Assembly (NCBI GenBank): GCA_019321725.1
Contig: CM033124.1
Coordinates: forward strand, 7,192,001 to 7,256,000
DNA length: 64,000 bases
Source: Paulownia fortunei
Taxonomy: Eukaryota; Streptophyta; Magnoliopsida; Lamiales; Paulowniaceae
Reading direction: 5' to 3'
Shown here: one piece after another, positions 23,149 through 34,596 of the stretch
How the letters are laid out: the number at the start of each line of letters is the position of its first letter
Numbering within the stretch: position 1 is the stretch's first letter
Translations under genes and position numbers: made by a program
The notes under the pieces: generated by a model
The model's database searches: none
What the model was told of the DNA's origin: nothing
Seen by the model: only the letters and a program-made list of their open reading frames with translations

Positions 23149-24750
23149 CCCAGAACAATAAGGGAGGAATGAAGATGGAAAATCCTAAATAATATTATTT
23201 TGGGGGGAGGGGGGCTCGATATCTATCCTGTGTGTCCTAAAGCTCCTCAACTACAACAAATAGCTCAAGAATATCATAAAGTGTTGTGTCATCACCCTCT
23301 TTCTAATTACACAAGTCGAGCAACATGACGTCTTCCTCAGTGTAGCAACTGACCTCCCTCAAAGTGCATCGACAATTATAGACGGTGCGACCATATATCC
23401 CAAGAGCTCACCCCAAGACGGCTTGACTAAAGACCTCAGAAGCCTTTATGGCCTCTACCAAATTAGCTTCTTATCAGGCTAGGAAACTCATTCCATCTTG
23501 GGACTGTAGGAACCTCACCTAAGTCCTCACCTTAGAATAATGTTGGATTTTAAGTTTCACTAACTCTGAAGTTAACTTTTCCATCTTTTTCTTATAGTAG
23601 GCAATCTCATTAGTACTATTCGGTATTATGCTTTAGATCGCCTTGCAACCTCCTCTAAATTGGCAACCCGATGACTAACTGCTATAGATATAGTGAGGGC
23701 CTAACCAAAAAGAAAAGAAGCAAGGAATATCATCAAGGAAAAGGAATATACTCTCAGTGAAGATGAAATTAAAGCTGAATAAACTACTTATAAAAAGTTA
23801 GTCTACAGCAACAACGTATCTAGCAGAGCCTATTAAGGTCTCCTCACCAATGATGCCTCTAGTCCTGCTCTAGCTTAACGATATGTCAGAAGTATCCCAT
23901 AAAGACTTAATTTCTTTATGGTAGTTGATCAAGGAGAAAACATGCTCGAGCAAATGCTACCCCTAGGAAATATGTCATCTGCCTCCCCTCAACCTCTTGC
24001 TTATGGCAGGAGTAGAAGGAGGCCTCACCGTGTGGCTGCTACAACCATGCTCAACTGGTCGAGATAAAGACCTATGCTCATCTCCAATGCATTAAGGGAA
24101 ATATTACCTCTTCTCCCTACTTCTTCAGTGTAAAGATCTAAATGAACTATTGCGAGCCTCACGACACTTTTTGTTGTAGGCTTTAATAGCTGCTATATCT
24201 AATTCCTTCCCTAGGAAATGAAGCAAAACATGCATTAAGGAAAGATTTGTAAAGAAAAAATAATCCAATACTTAAGTAATATAAAATGCTCAAAAAAGTA
24301 GGAGAAATAATCCTGCATCTGCACATTGGTCCTTAAACTCATCATGCAAACTATGAGAAATAGAATAGGAACTGCTCCACTCATGAAAAAACCCCTAACT
24401 ATTATCCTTGATGTAGAAGAATTTCTTCTTCCAAGGACTACAGAAAGAAACTACTCCTAGAAACTTATATCCCGGATGGGGAAAAAAATGGCCCTAGGAC
24501 TCCTTAAGTCACCTTCCTCATAATAAAAAGAGAAAAAAATCTCTCTAAATTCATTGGAAGACCTAACCCTCCCAAACAATGTCGAAACCCATCGAAGTAC
24601 ATGTAGGAGCTAGGGGTGAGTTGTCCAACACAAAGACCATAGGCATATAAGATCTCTACTAGGAGCCTAGAAGAGGGATACTTTATCCTTCTTTGCTACA
24701 CCAATCAAAGTATCTCTAATCCCTCATTAGTATAAGAGCATACTTGATCT
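23149..24750 (-). pseudogene. Gag-like or 'putative gypsy transposon' protein remnant
   Basis: Less AT-rich than its surroundings and coding-like on the minus strand, though full of stops. A stretch near 24475-24400 reads PHPGYKFLGVVSFCSPWKK then KFFYIKD. The WKKKFFY-type block resembles the N-terminal domain annotated as 'putative gypsy type transposon' (PF04195) in plant gag-like proteins; this is from memory. The region 23850-23500 would be the charged tail. No start, end or protease could be fixed. It abuts the 5' LTR of A at 23149. Confidence 0.4.
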
Positions 24751-25017
24751 CAATACCATATCATGTAATTACAATTATATCCTAAACATCCAAGTTTAAC
24801 ATAATTATCTTGCTAGTAAATACATATTTGATGTTAGCCATGGATAGCCTTTCTTTAATACCATGCAAGAGTTTCAAAATTAAGTTTAATGATTAAAAAC
24901 GCCGTATAAAATAAAATGAATTATATGATGTCACTATAAATGCAAATAGCATGCAATTAACATGTAATGCATGAATCATATTTGGCCAAGTTAGTAGTGA
25001 GAAGCTCGGGTATCGCA
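24751..25017 (-). repeat. Gypsy LTR start fragment, minus strand
   Basis: About 110 bp (24908-25017) align with 44525-44630, both ending on the plus strand with a TGAGA-ACTT/GCTC-GGTAT-CA pattern. Its reverse complement resembles the start of the K LTR (TGTAATGCCCAATTCTC). It is therefore probably the beginning of a minus-strand Tekay-like LTR whose outer edge at 25017 abuts the interrupted copia LTR of C. Confidence 0.45.
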
Positions 25018-26214
25018 TTAATATTGATTAATTAATTAATTAAGGGTTCTATTTAATTTAATGGTTGAATTAAATTATTCAATTAAGTAATTGGATTATT
25101 TAATTGGAACTAATTTGATTCGAAAGCCCAAATGGAGTAAATTAAATTAATCAATTTGATTGATTAATTTGGGATTAAATTAATTAGATTGATTTGTGGG
25201 TTTTTAAGTCCAAGCCTAAAAATTAATGTGAATCACTTAAAAAGCCCACCAAAATATGAAGAGAATAACTTAAATAAATATGATTTATTTAATTAACATA
25301 TTTATAAATAAATAAATATAGTGACCCATTTTTATGGGATAAAAATCGGCCACTAAGATTTATTAAATATATAAATATATTTATGGTATATATATTTTAT
25401 ATATATCTATCTTGATAATTATTTGGAGAGTTTAAATTAATATCAAGAATATATGTAAACAATTTGATGATTAATGTAGTATCAAATAAGTCTATGTACA
25501 TAGGAGAGAGAAAAATAAAAGAGTTGTTAGAAGATTTGGAATCTTTCCAAGATAAAATTTTAAAATAGTTCAAAATTGACAAACTTTCCAAAAGTTGGAG
25601 TAGGAACAAAATTTTAGCCCCTATAAATAGGGATGGCTGAAAATTAGCTATAATAATAAGCAAAAATTATTTTGTTAAGTCTTCTATTTTTCTCTCCAAG
25701 AAAAAAAAAAGAAAAGAAAGAAAAAGAAAAAGTGTTTTCTTGAAATCTTGATTTTCTCGTAATTTAGAAGAAAACTAGATTAATCTTAAAAGAAAGAAAG
25801 TGTTTTCAAGAACTTAAAGAATCAATCTTTATTGTTCTTGAAAGTTTGTTCTTGATCCATCAATTGGATCAAAATATAAAATTTACTCCTGATCTAGATT
25901 AGTAAACAATTAAAAGAATACTCGAGAATCTTTTTAATTGGTATTGCTCTTTCATATAGTGGATCTAATAGAGGGGAGACACTTAGATCCCTACGAGTTC
26001 TGAAAGTCCAGGATAAACAATTGATTATCTTATTCCCTACAACAACTGGAGTACGAGAAAGGTATAATTTGAATTTAATATTTTCTTTATATTTTCACTT
26101 GAATAAGTACAATCATTATAATTGCTTTCGAATCAAGAGGATATATATATTTTTGTTTGATAAAAGATTTAATTTTCCACTGTGTATGCCCCTGCGATTA
26201 TAACGAATCCAACA
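25018..26214 (+). repeat. 5' LTR of element C, first half missing
   Basis: Begins in mid-LTR (TTAATATTGATTAATTAATT, matching 31761 in the 3' LTR) and ends CCAACA before the primer-binding site. The first 1.1 kb is missing; the gypsy LTR start at 25017 lies on the break. Confidence 0.85.
25619..25632 (+). promoter_or_regulatory. TATA box inside an inverted repeat, C 5' LTR
   Basis: CCCTA TAAA TAGGG, perfect 5-bp arms around the TATA core. The 3' LTR copy (about 32342-32355) has CTCTATAAATAGGG, with the left arm eroded. Confidence 0.6.
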
Positions 26215-26215
26215 A

Positions 26216-26228
26216 TAGTATCAGAGCC
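26216..26228 (+). other. Primer-binding site of element C
   Basis: TAGTATCAGAGCC, one mismatch to the tRNA-iMet form, just after the LTR end. Confidence 0.85.
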
Positions 26229-27786
26229 ACGATTTTGCTTATTCAGTGAATTTCAAATTTATGTGTGCATATTTTTAAATTATTTGAATTCATGTAAAGT
26301 ATGTAAAATTTGATTTTGCATATTTTTAGCAACTTTTAATTAGAATTATTTTTAATTTCTTATTTAAATTTTTAAATATTAAATAAAAAAAGGGACATGA
26401 AGGAATGGGCTGCGCGCACGTTGGGGTGTGGGACACCCAACAACTGCGCGCAGGGCTGCGCATACTATGCATGTGAGCGCGCGATGGGCAACCTTCATGC
26501 TGCTCGTCGTGTTATTTTTTTTGGGTTCAGTTTGTTTGATTTCCTATAATATTAAAATTAAATGTTAATTTTAATTATTTTTGAAAAAAAAAATTCAAAG
26601 AAAAATTGGTTTTCAAGCAATTAAAAGTTATCCCAAGTCAAAAATTGCATTTAATAACTTGGTAAATTTACATGTTTTGATAATCGCATGTGATGTTAAT
26701 TATGAGCATGTATGGGATGATCATGAGCTATTAGACCAATGTGATTAGTTTTGTTTAATGTTTTTGGGTTTTAAAATGGGGCCTATAAGCCTCTTATTCC
26801 ATCTATGTAAATTATTTAATTTCTACAAAGAGAGTAATAGATGGTGATATTTTTTCTTTTTCTTTAGAAGATGAAGGAGAATCAAGAAGGAAGTTCCAAA
26901 AAAGGCCTATGTTTGTATGAGGTACAATTATGTAATAGAATATGTTCTATTTATTTATTTACCCTTACATTGACTTTAAGTCCATTTTTGGCTCAAATGG
27001 ACGGCATAGGACTGGTTCATGATCATGCATTTATTTAAGTATGTATTAATGCATGCTTAAGATTTTATTTAATGCTTTTATGCTTGCGCAATGAAATTAT
27101 AATGCCATGCATTAAATAACCAACCTAATTTATATTATGATGAGATCTTGGATAAAATTTAAACCCCACTTAATTTACTAAAATTAAGTAAAATAATTTT
27201 TAGAAAATTCAATTTCAAACAAAAATAGATAAGTTAGGTAGGACCTATCGTTCCATACCTATCATCAAAGGTAAAGACATGACGACCGCTATCGCACTTG
27301 ATCACTGGCCATGAGTCATAGGGTGGTCTTGTATTGGAAAGTTATGATCTCTACCAAGCATTGTGATGCATGTGGGATAGAATCATCATTATGCTAGCCA
27401 TGAGTCATGGGATATCTTGATGCTCTATTTACATGAATGTATGATGGGTATTGTTTGACCCTTAGTACCCATATGGGCTCATAAAATTAGGGTATATGGG
27501 AAGAGGTGAGGCAAAACAAACTTGAGAGTTGTATAGTGATACAATCGTCAAATAGTTGACTACCGATATAAATATTTCATGGGCACATAAAATTAAGATG
27601 TGAAATTTTTTCGTTGGACCTCAAGCTCACTAGGATTCGATTCCCGAAATTCTATTAGGGGTGATGAAATTCGAAGAAAATAGTGGGAGACATTTAGTAT
27701 TAAAGATCTTATATTAAATGAATATCTTTTTCACATAGTTTACTCATTTTCTGCTTCGTGCATGTTTTGTAGATTATTCTACTAAA
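26229..27786 (+). other. Leader of element C with a GC-rich hairpin
   Basis: About 1.56 kb untranslated leader. At 26397-26515 lies a GC-rich island starting about 180 bp after the primer-binding site. Within it TGCGCGCA (26411-26418) and TGCGCGCA (26445-26452), each self-complementary, flank GTTGGG and CCCAAC arms that can pair, giving a long GC-rich hairpin. The remainder is AT-rich and shares blocks with the leader of E. Confidence 0.7.
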
Positions 27787-28590
27787 ATGGAAAAGAATCC
27801 ACTTGCAACAATCCTTGAACAAAATAAATTAACTATACCTAATTTTGTCCATTAGCTAAGAAACCTGAAGATAGTTCTTCAATCTAAGAAGAGAGTGTAT
27901 GTCCTTGACATTGAACCATCTTCGGTTCCTCCAGAGGATATTGTTTTAGAGGCTTATGCAAATTACCCTTCGTTATATAGATAACAATCTATAGACTCGA
28001 TGCTACATGCTAGCATTGATGTCAAATGAACTATAGAGGGAGAATGAGGATCAAGATACTGCTTATAGGATCCTTCTTCACCTACAAGAGTTGTATGGTG
28101 AAAGAGCTCGATAGATGAGATATCAAATATTAAAAATGCTTTTCATATGTCATATGACTGAGGGCTCTTTAGCCTATGACCATGGATCAATGATGATATC
28201 CCTCTTTGAAAGGTTGGCATCCCTTAGAGTCGATATGTAGAACGAACTTTATACAGACCTTGTGCTGTAGTCTCTACCTCCATCATTTAACACCTTTGTT
28301 GTCATTTTAATAGGCACAACATGGAGATTAGTCTCGCTGAGCTTGTGAGCATGTTAAAGATGGTTGAATCCACCATGAAAAAGGACAAGTCGGTTCTGCT
28401 TGTTAGATCTTCTTCTGGATCGAAGGCTAAAAAGCCCAAGAAAGTAAAGGGTTTCTCTAAACCTAACAAGCTAAAGGCCAAGGATGGTGTCAAAAAGGTT
28501 TCTTCTCAAGCCAATAACAAGTTCCATTATTGCGGCAAACCAGGGCACTAAAAGAGGAATTGGGAGGACTATCTTGCACGCTTGAAGAGT
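27787..28590 (+). pseudogene. Element C gag
   Basis: Start ATG at 27787 (MEKNPLATILEQNKLT), equivalent to the ATG at 41583 in E. Later blocks: LKIVLQSKKRVYVLD, a stop in place of a Trp (HXLRN), LHLQELYGE, LYTDLVLXSLPPSF, MEISLAELVSMLKMVEST, a Lys-rich basic tract around 28425-28500, and the knuckle CGKPGH at 28531-28548. The next codon is TAA (28549-28551) where E has Trp, and the last knuckle cysteine has become Trp (KRNW). The first Cys of the knuckle is also lost (FHYCGK). Several further stops. It would not give a working nucleocapsid. Confidence 0.8.
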
Positions 28591-29985
28591 TCAGGTATAT
28601 ATTTTGTTGAAGTTAACTTATTTGTTAATAATACTTCTTGGGTATTAGATATCAGTTATGACTCATATATCTGTAATGATTTGCAGATGATGACAAGAAG
28701 TAAAAAGGTGGATGGAGGAGAGACGGACCTTAGGATGGAGAATGGAGCAAGAGTTGCTACATTAGCTATAGGGACCATTAATCTAGCTTTAGAGAATGGT
28801 TTTGTAATGGTTTTAAACAATTGTCTTTTTATTTCAAATATTATTATGAACATCATCTCTATTCCAATTTTGGATAGAGAATATTTTAGTTTTACCATTG
28901 AGAATGGAAATTGTTCCATTTCAAGCATTCTGATTTTATATATTCAGGTTCTTTGATGAATTATTTATATACTATTACTCCCCATAACCCCACTTTCACA
29001 ATTCAACAAAATAAAAAAAATTAGATAATCGTAGTTCTATGAGCTTATGGCACACAAGATTAGGGCATATTTTTTGAGAAAATGATTAACAAGTTGGCAT
29101 AATTTCTTAATCTAAAGAACAAGCAAGAACTGTCAACATGTGAATCCTGCCTCAAAGGAAAGATGACCAAATCTCCATTTGTTGACAAGTGGAGCGAGCC
29201 AAGCATCTATTAGATTTGATCCATATAGATGTATGTGGGCCATAAAGTGTTAGTGCCCGCGGGAACTGTAATTACTTCTTAACCTTTACCGATGACTTCT
29301 CTAGGTTTGGTTTTGTGTACCTTTGAAGTTTCAACTCTAAAGTATTTGAAAAGTTCAAAGAATTCAGAACCGAAGTAGAAAAATAAACTGGCTTAAGTTT
29401 GAAGACTCTTCAATCTGATCGAGGAGGTGAATACTTAAGCATAGAGTTTTTAGATAATTTAAAAGAAAATGGGATTCTCTCATGGTGGACGACTCCTGCT
29501 ACTCCACAACTTAACGGAGTTGCAAAATACAGGGATCGAACCTTGTTGGACATAGTTTGGTTGATGATGAGCTTCATTACATTGCCTCTTTCATTCTGGG
29601 ACTATACCTTGGAAACGACGGCATACCTATTAAATAGGGTACCATCTAAAGCCATGCCTAAAACACCATATGAGATGTGGTGTGGAAATACATCTTCCTA
29701 CAAATACCTTAGGGTATGGGGGTGTGATGCTTATGTGAAACAATAAGTGGGATATAAGTTGGATATGAGATCTAGCTTATGCAAGTTCGTGGGGTATCCA
29801 AAGGAGTCTATTGGATACTATTTCAATGACACCTCAAAACAAAGAATGTTTATTTAGAGGAATGCCACATTCTTTAAAGAAGAATTTCTTTTAGAGAGAA
29901 GTGGCAAAGTCGTGGAATTTGAAAAAATTCAAGAACCACAGAAAGTCCCAATTGTCGTAGTAGATAACACACCAGCTGATGCTCG
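28591..29985 (+). pseudogene. Element C protease and integrase
   Basis: Protease: WVLDISYDSYICNDLQ at about 28637, so the DTG active site reads DIS. Then the block TRSKKVDGGETDLRMENGA to LNNCLFISNI. GAG-pre-integrase zinc region is at about 29040-29170, frameshifted, with CESCLKGKM-like cysteines. Integrase core: the IHIDV aspartate near 29222, FTDDFSRFGFVYL near 29287, SDRGGEYLS with the second aspartate at 29415, and NGVAKYRDRTLLD near 29515, where the third catalytic residue, Glu in the family (NGVAERRNRTL), is Lys. The C-terminal linker is decayed from 29745 on. The longest open piece is 29399-29746. Confidence 0.85.
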
Positions 29986-30637
29986 GTCCTCTTAGGAATA
30001 ACCTCTTTGAAGATCCGAAAGGGTCTCAAGTGCACCTAATAGGTACAACTTGTTATTAGAGAACAAAGAAGAGGAACTCCATGTACTCCAAGGAGGTATG
30101 GACTTTAGTGGACCCACCACAGGGAATTATTCCTATTGGCTGCAAATGGATCTACAAGCGGAAGCTTGGAGTAGATAGAGAGGTAGCAACCTATAAGGCA
30201 TGATTGGTAGCAAAATGTTATACTCAGAAGCAAGGAATTGATTATGATAAAACTTTTTCACTAGTGGTGATGCTTAAATCTATTTGGATACTGCTGGCCA
30301 TATCTGCATATTATGACTATGAGATATGGTAAATGGAGGGGAAGACTGTTTTTCTTAATGGAAACATTAAGGAAAAGATCTGTATGAAGCAGCTAGAAGG
30401 CTTCATATCCAATAGGAATGAGCAAAAAGTTTGCAAACTCCAAAGATCTAAATATCCAATGGACTCAAACAAGCTTCGAGGAGTTAGAACATCCGATTCG
30501 ATGAAACAATCAAAATGTTTGATTTTCATAGAATCTGGATGAACCATGTGTCTACAAGAAGGTTAGTGGAAGAGGAGTTACATTTTTTGTGCTCTACGTT
30601 GATAACATCCTACTCATTGGGAATGATGTGGGAGATT
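29986..30637 (+). pseudogene. Element C RT, N-terminal half
   Basis: MDSMYSKEVWTLVDPP-like start at about 30072, GIIPIGCKWIYKRKLGVD, YTQKQGIDYDKTFS, then the palm block reads MEGKTVFLNG at 30333 where the family has MDVKTAFLNG, so the catalytic Asp is Glu. QLEGFIS follows. The YVDD box at about 30595 is YVDN. After ILLIGNDVG the sequence passes directly to the last bases before the polypurine tract, so the RT thumb and all of RNase H are deleted. In-frame stops replace Trp and Gln codons. Confidence 0.85.
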
Positions 30638-30648
30638 GGAGCTAGGGC

Positions 30649-30659
30649 AAGTGGGAGAT
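30649..30659 (+). other. Polypurine tract of element C
   Basis: AAGTGGGAGAT immediately before the 3' LTR, identical to that of B. A near copy, GTGGGAGATTG at 30628-30638, lies 23 bp upstream at the deletion junction. Confidence 0.8.
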
Positions 30660-32925
30660 TGTTAGAGTAGGATGCCCAATGCCCTAATTAGATTAGGTGT
30701 ATTGTACTCTTTTTCTTTTGTAAAGATAATCTTATTGGGAATCATATTAATAAAAAGGTATTTTCTTTATCTTATGTCGTATATCTTTTATTTTTGCACA
30801 TTCGATAAAATTCTTCGACCAAATTTAGCTACGGGGCATGGTCCCGTATATGATAGCGATTATGAAACATGTCTCTAAGGCTTTGGTCTTAAATAAGTTT
30901 CGAGTCGAGAGCTTTTTATGATAAGACATCAAATAGGTCAACAAGACTCGAACATATAATGCATGCTCGTGAAATAAGGATATCGCATTTCATTGGCATT
31001 AGCATAGAGATGCAAGTGCATGTATATAGGTGCTTGCTAGGGAATAAGTATACTGAACATGGCCTGCAATAAATTTTTAGATGGAGGCTTTGTCTGTCGA
31101 AATAAGAATTTCTGTGTTGCGATAGTACACATTTAGTCCTCGGACTTGAGGCATGATGGTAGCCTTGTGTGCATCCTGCAGTAATTTGATATATCTTCTG
31201 ATTGCTTGACAATCATAAAGGGTGTATGTTGGGTGTATCATTGGAGTGCATGGAGGTTTGTCTGTAGCCAATATAGAATTCAACACTTATCTTTTTAAAC
31301 ATGAGAATCTCGTGTGTTTTAATAATTTGTAAATCAAAGATTTTGGCCAAGGCAGGATGAATCATGATTCATCAGGAATTATTGGAACTTGAAATAGGAT
31401 CACAACTATTGAATCATTTGGGGTTTCGACTTATAATCTATGCTCTAGATTCAATTGGGAGATTAGTTGTCGAAATGACCGTACGTAAATGGTACTTGCA
31501 ACTGAAATAAGTTTACTCACTATTTCATCTAACACTAGTTTGCCATAATTACTTACTAGGTGTTTTCATGGATAGTGAGGTTTTTGAAATTAAGGAGTTA
31601 ATTCCAAAGCAGATTAATTAATTAAAATAATTGTTATTCATAAGTTGCAAATATTGCAAATCCACTACTAACTTAGTAGTGAACCTAAGAGGGTCATACA
31701 TCTTTATGAAAAATAACATTTCTAAATTTATTATTTATCGAACGGTTGGGAATTAATTAGTTAATATTGATTAATTAATTAATTAAGGGTTCTATTTAAT
31801 TTAATGGTTAAATTAAATTATTCAATTAAGTAATTGGATTATTTAACTAGACCTAATTTGATTGGAAAGTCTGAATGGAATAAATCAAATTAATCAATTG
31901 GATTGATTAATTTGGGATTAAATCAATTAGATTGATTTGTGGATTTTTAAGTCCAAGCTCAAAAATTAATATGGATTATTTAAGAAGCTCACAAAAATAT
32001 GAAGAGAATTTAATTAGCATATCTTTATAATAAATTAATGTAGTGATTGATTTTTATGGGATAAAAATTGGCCACTAGGATTTATTTAATATATAAATAT
32101 ATTTATGGTATATATATTTGATATATATCTATCTTGATAATTATTTGAAGAGTTCAAATTAATATCAAGAATGTATATAGATAATTTGATGATTAATGTA
32201 GTCTCAAATAAGTCCACATACATAGGAGAGAGAAAAATTGAAGAGTTATTGGAAGATGTGGAATCTTTACAAGATAAAATTTTGTAATAGTTCAAAATTA
32301 GTAAACATTCCAAGAGTTGGAGTAGGAGCAAAATTTCAACCTCTATAAATAGGGATGGCTGAAAATTAGCTATAATAATAAGCAAAAATTATTTTGTTAA
32401 GTCTTCTATTTTCTCTCCAAGAAAAGAAAGAAAAAGAAAAAGTATTTTCTTGAAATCTTGATTTTCTTGTTCTTTAGAAGAAAAGTAGTTTCTTGACATT
32501 CTCTTTATATTCAAGTTTCAAGAACTTAAAAAATCAATCTTTATTGTTCATGAAGTTTGTTCTTGATCCATCAATTGGATCAAAAGACAAAATTCACTCC
32601 ACATCTAGATTAGTAAACAATTAAAAGGATACTATCGAATACTTTTAATTAGTATTGCTATTTCTTATTGTGGACCTAATAGAGGGGAGACACTTGGATC
32701 TCTACGATTTTTGAAAGTCTAGGATAAGCAATTAATTGCTTCATTCCCTACAACAATCGAAGTGCGATAAAGGTATAATTCGAATTTAATATTTGTTCTA
32801 TATTTTCACTTGAATAAGCATGATCATTAGAATCACTTTCGAATTAAGGGGATATATATATTTATGTTTGATAAAAAATTTAATTTTCCACTGCGTATAC
32901 CCCTGCGATTATAGCAAACCCAACA
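30660..32925 (+). repeat. 3' LTR of element C (2266 bp)
   Basis: Starts TGTTAGAGTAGGATGCCC after the polypurine tract and ends ACCCAACA. The second half is a close match to 25018-26214. It is followed directly by a degraded primer-binding-site-like sequence (32927-32939), so it may also have served as the 5' LTR of the next remnant. Confidence 0.85.
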
Positions 32926-32934
32926 GTAGTGTCA

Positions 32935-34590
32935 AAACCACCTACATTTAACACTTCTATCAGACAGCCTTCTAAGAGATATCTTTTGTTGGAGAACAAG
33001 GAGGAGCATTCTTTGTATAGTGATCCAAGGAATTATGGAGAAGCAGTGTCTGATGTCAATTCGAGAAGATGGCAAAAAGTCATGCAAGCTGAAATGGACT
33101 CCATGTACTCCAACAAGATATGGACCTTGGTAGACCCATCACAAGGTATCATACCCATTGGCTGTAAATAGGTCTATAGGCAGAAGCTTGGAGTAGATGG
33201 AGAGGTAATAACATATAAGCTATGACTGGTTAAAAAAGGTTACACTCAAAGATAAGGAGTTGACTATGAGGAAACCTTCTCACTTGTGGTGAAGCTGAAA
33301 TCTATTCGGATATTGCTTACCATATTAGCGTATTATGACTACGGGATATGAAAAATGGATATGAAGACTACCTTCCTCAATAGAATACTAAGGAAAAATC
33401 TATATAAGGTAACCAAAGGGCTTCATATCCAATGGGAGCGAGCATTGGTTTGCAAACTCAAGAGATCCATTCATAGACTCAAATAAGCTTCTCGAAGTTG
33501 TAACCTCTAATTCAATGAGGAAAATTGTTTACTTTTTTTAAGAATTTGGACAAATCTTGTGTGTGCAAGAAATTTAGTGGGAGAACGATGACATCTATTA
33601 TGTTTTACATTGATGACATCCTACTCATTGAGAATGATTAGGGATATAGTCATTGAAGATTTGGTTGTCCACTCGGTTCTCCATGAACAATTTAGGAGAA
33701 GCATCCTCTATTTTAGGGATAAAGATCTATTGAGATAGATGTAAAAGGATGATCGAATTATCCCAATATATATATACAGACAAAGTGCTAAAGAGGTTTA
33801 GCGTGGAAGAGTCCAAGAGAGGATTCTTACATATAAGTCATGGGGTTTTTCTTTTAAAGTTAATATCCCCAAAGACTCTAGAGGAAAGAGAAAGATTGAC
33901 TTACATACCATATGTATCTGGTATTGGAAGCATTATATGTGTTAAGATATGTATACAATCTAATATTGTATTTTCTTTGAGTGTCATGAGTAGATATCAG
34001 TCCAATCCAGGCGAGGAGCACTGAAAAGCTATAAAGGTGATTCTCAAGTACTTACGAAGGACTATGTCTTCTTGGTTTATGGCAATGGAGAGCTGAAGCT
34101 AGAAGGCTTCACTGATTCTAGCTTTTTAGTTTGAATTAGATGTTCAAAGTTTGTGTGAGGATTCGTATTCATGCTACAATTTGGGGCGGTCATCTAGAAG
34201 AGTTCCAAGTAGAAGATGATCTCAAATTCTACCACTGAGACTGAAAACATCGCTGCATGTGATGTAGAAAAAGAGAGTGTTTAGATGAGGAACTTTATCT
34301 AAGAGTTGGTGTAGTTTCTTCTGTTGTTGATCTGATTATGGTCTATAGTGGTAACAATGGGGTTGTTACGCAATTAAAAGAGCTAAGATCTCATCAAAGA
34401 TCCAAGCACATAATGAGGGATATTATTTTATCGAAGAGATCTTTGGTAGAAATGATGTTTAAGTGGAGCAAGTGTCCTCAACGGAAAATATAGCTGATCC
34501 ACTGACAAAGCCCTTACCTCAGATAGTGTTTAGATGACATCATGAGAAAATGAGTTTTAGATACATGGGCAATTGGGTTTAGGGTAACTG
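32935..34590 (+). pseudogene. Element D RT and RNase H
   Basis: Opens with IRQPSKRYLLLENKEEHS (linker before RT), RRWQKVMQAEMDSMYSNKIW, GIIPIGCK; then a TAG stop at 33169-33171 replaces the Trp of the family. RT: VDYEETFSLVVKLKSIRILL, MDMKTTFLN with the catalytic Asp kept, and an intact but frameshifted YIDDILLI box at about 33610. RT tail 33730-34010 (VLKRFSVEESKRGFLHISHG). RNase H 34060-34440 with FTDSSF and a DAEY-like ETENI box. Deletions, frameshifts and at least six stops. Of all copia copies in the window it keeps the most RT residues. Confidence 0.8.
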
Positions 34591-34596
34591 TGAGAA

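Larger units (their letters stand above)
25018..32925 (+). mobile_element. Copia element C
   Basis: Plus-strand Ty1/copia element: truncated 5' LTR (25018-26214), primer-binding site, leader, gag, protease, integrase, half of RT, polypurine tract and a full 3' LTR (30660-32925). The two LTRs are close in sequence (for example 25018-25140 against 31761-31880). The part from the YVDD box of RT to the end of RNase H, about 0.9 kb, has been deleted. Every domain has stops or frameshifts. Confidence 0.85.

Noticed and set aside
25397..32385. Antisense reading frames of 88 and 99 codons (25397-25663 and 32086-32385) with similar proteins
   Set aside because: They lie at equivalent positions in the two LTRs of element C, so the similarity is just LTR identity. 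They cross the TATA hairpin and show no known motif.
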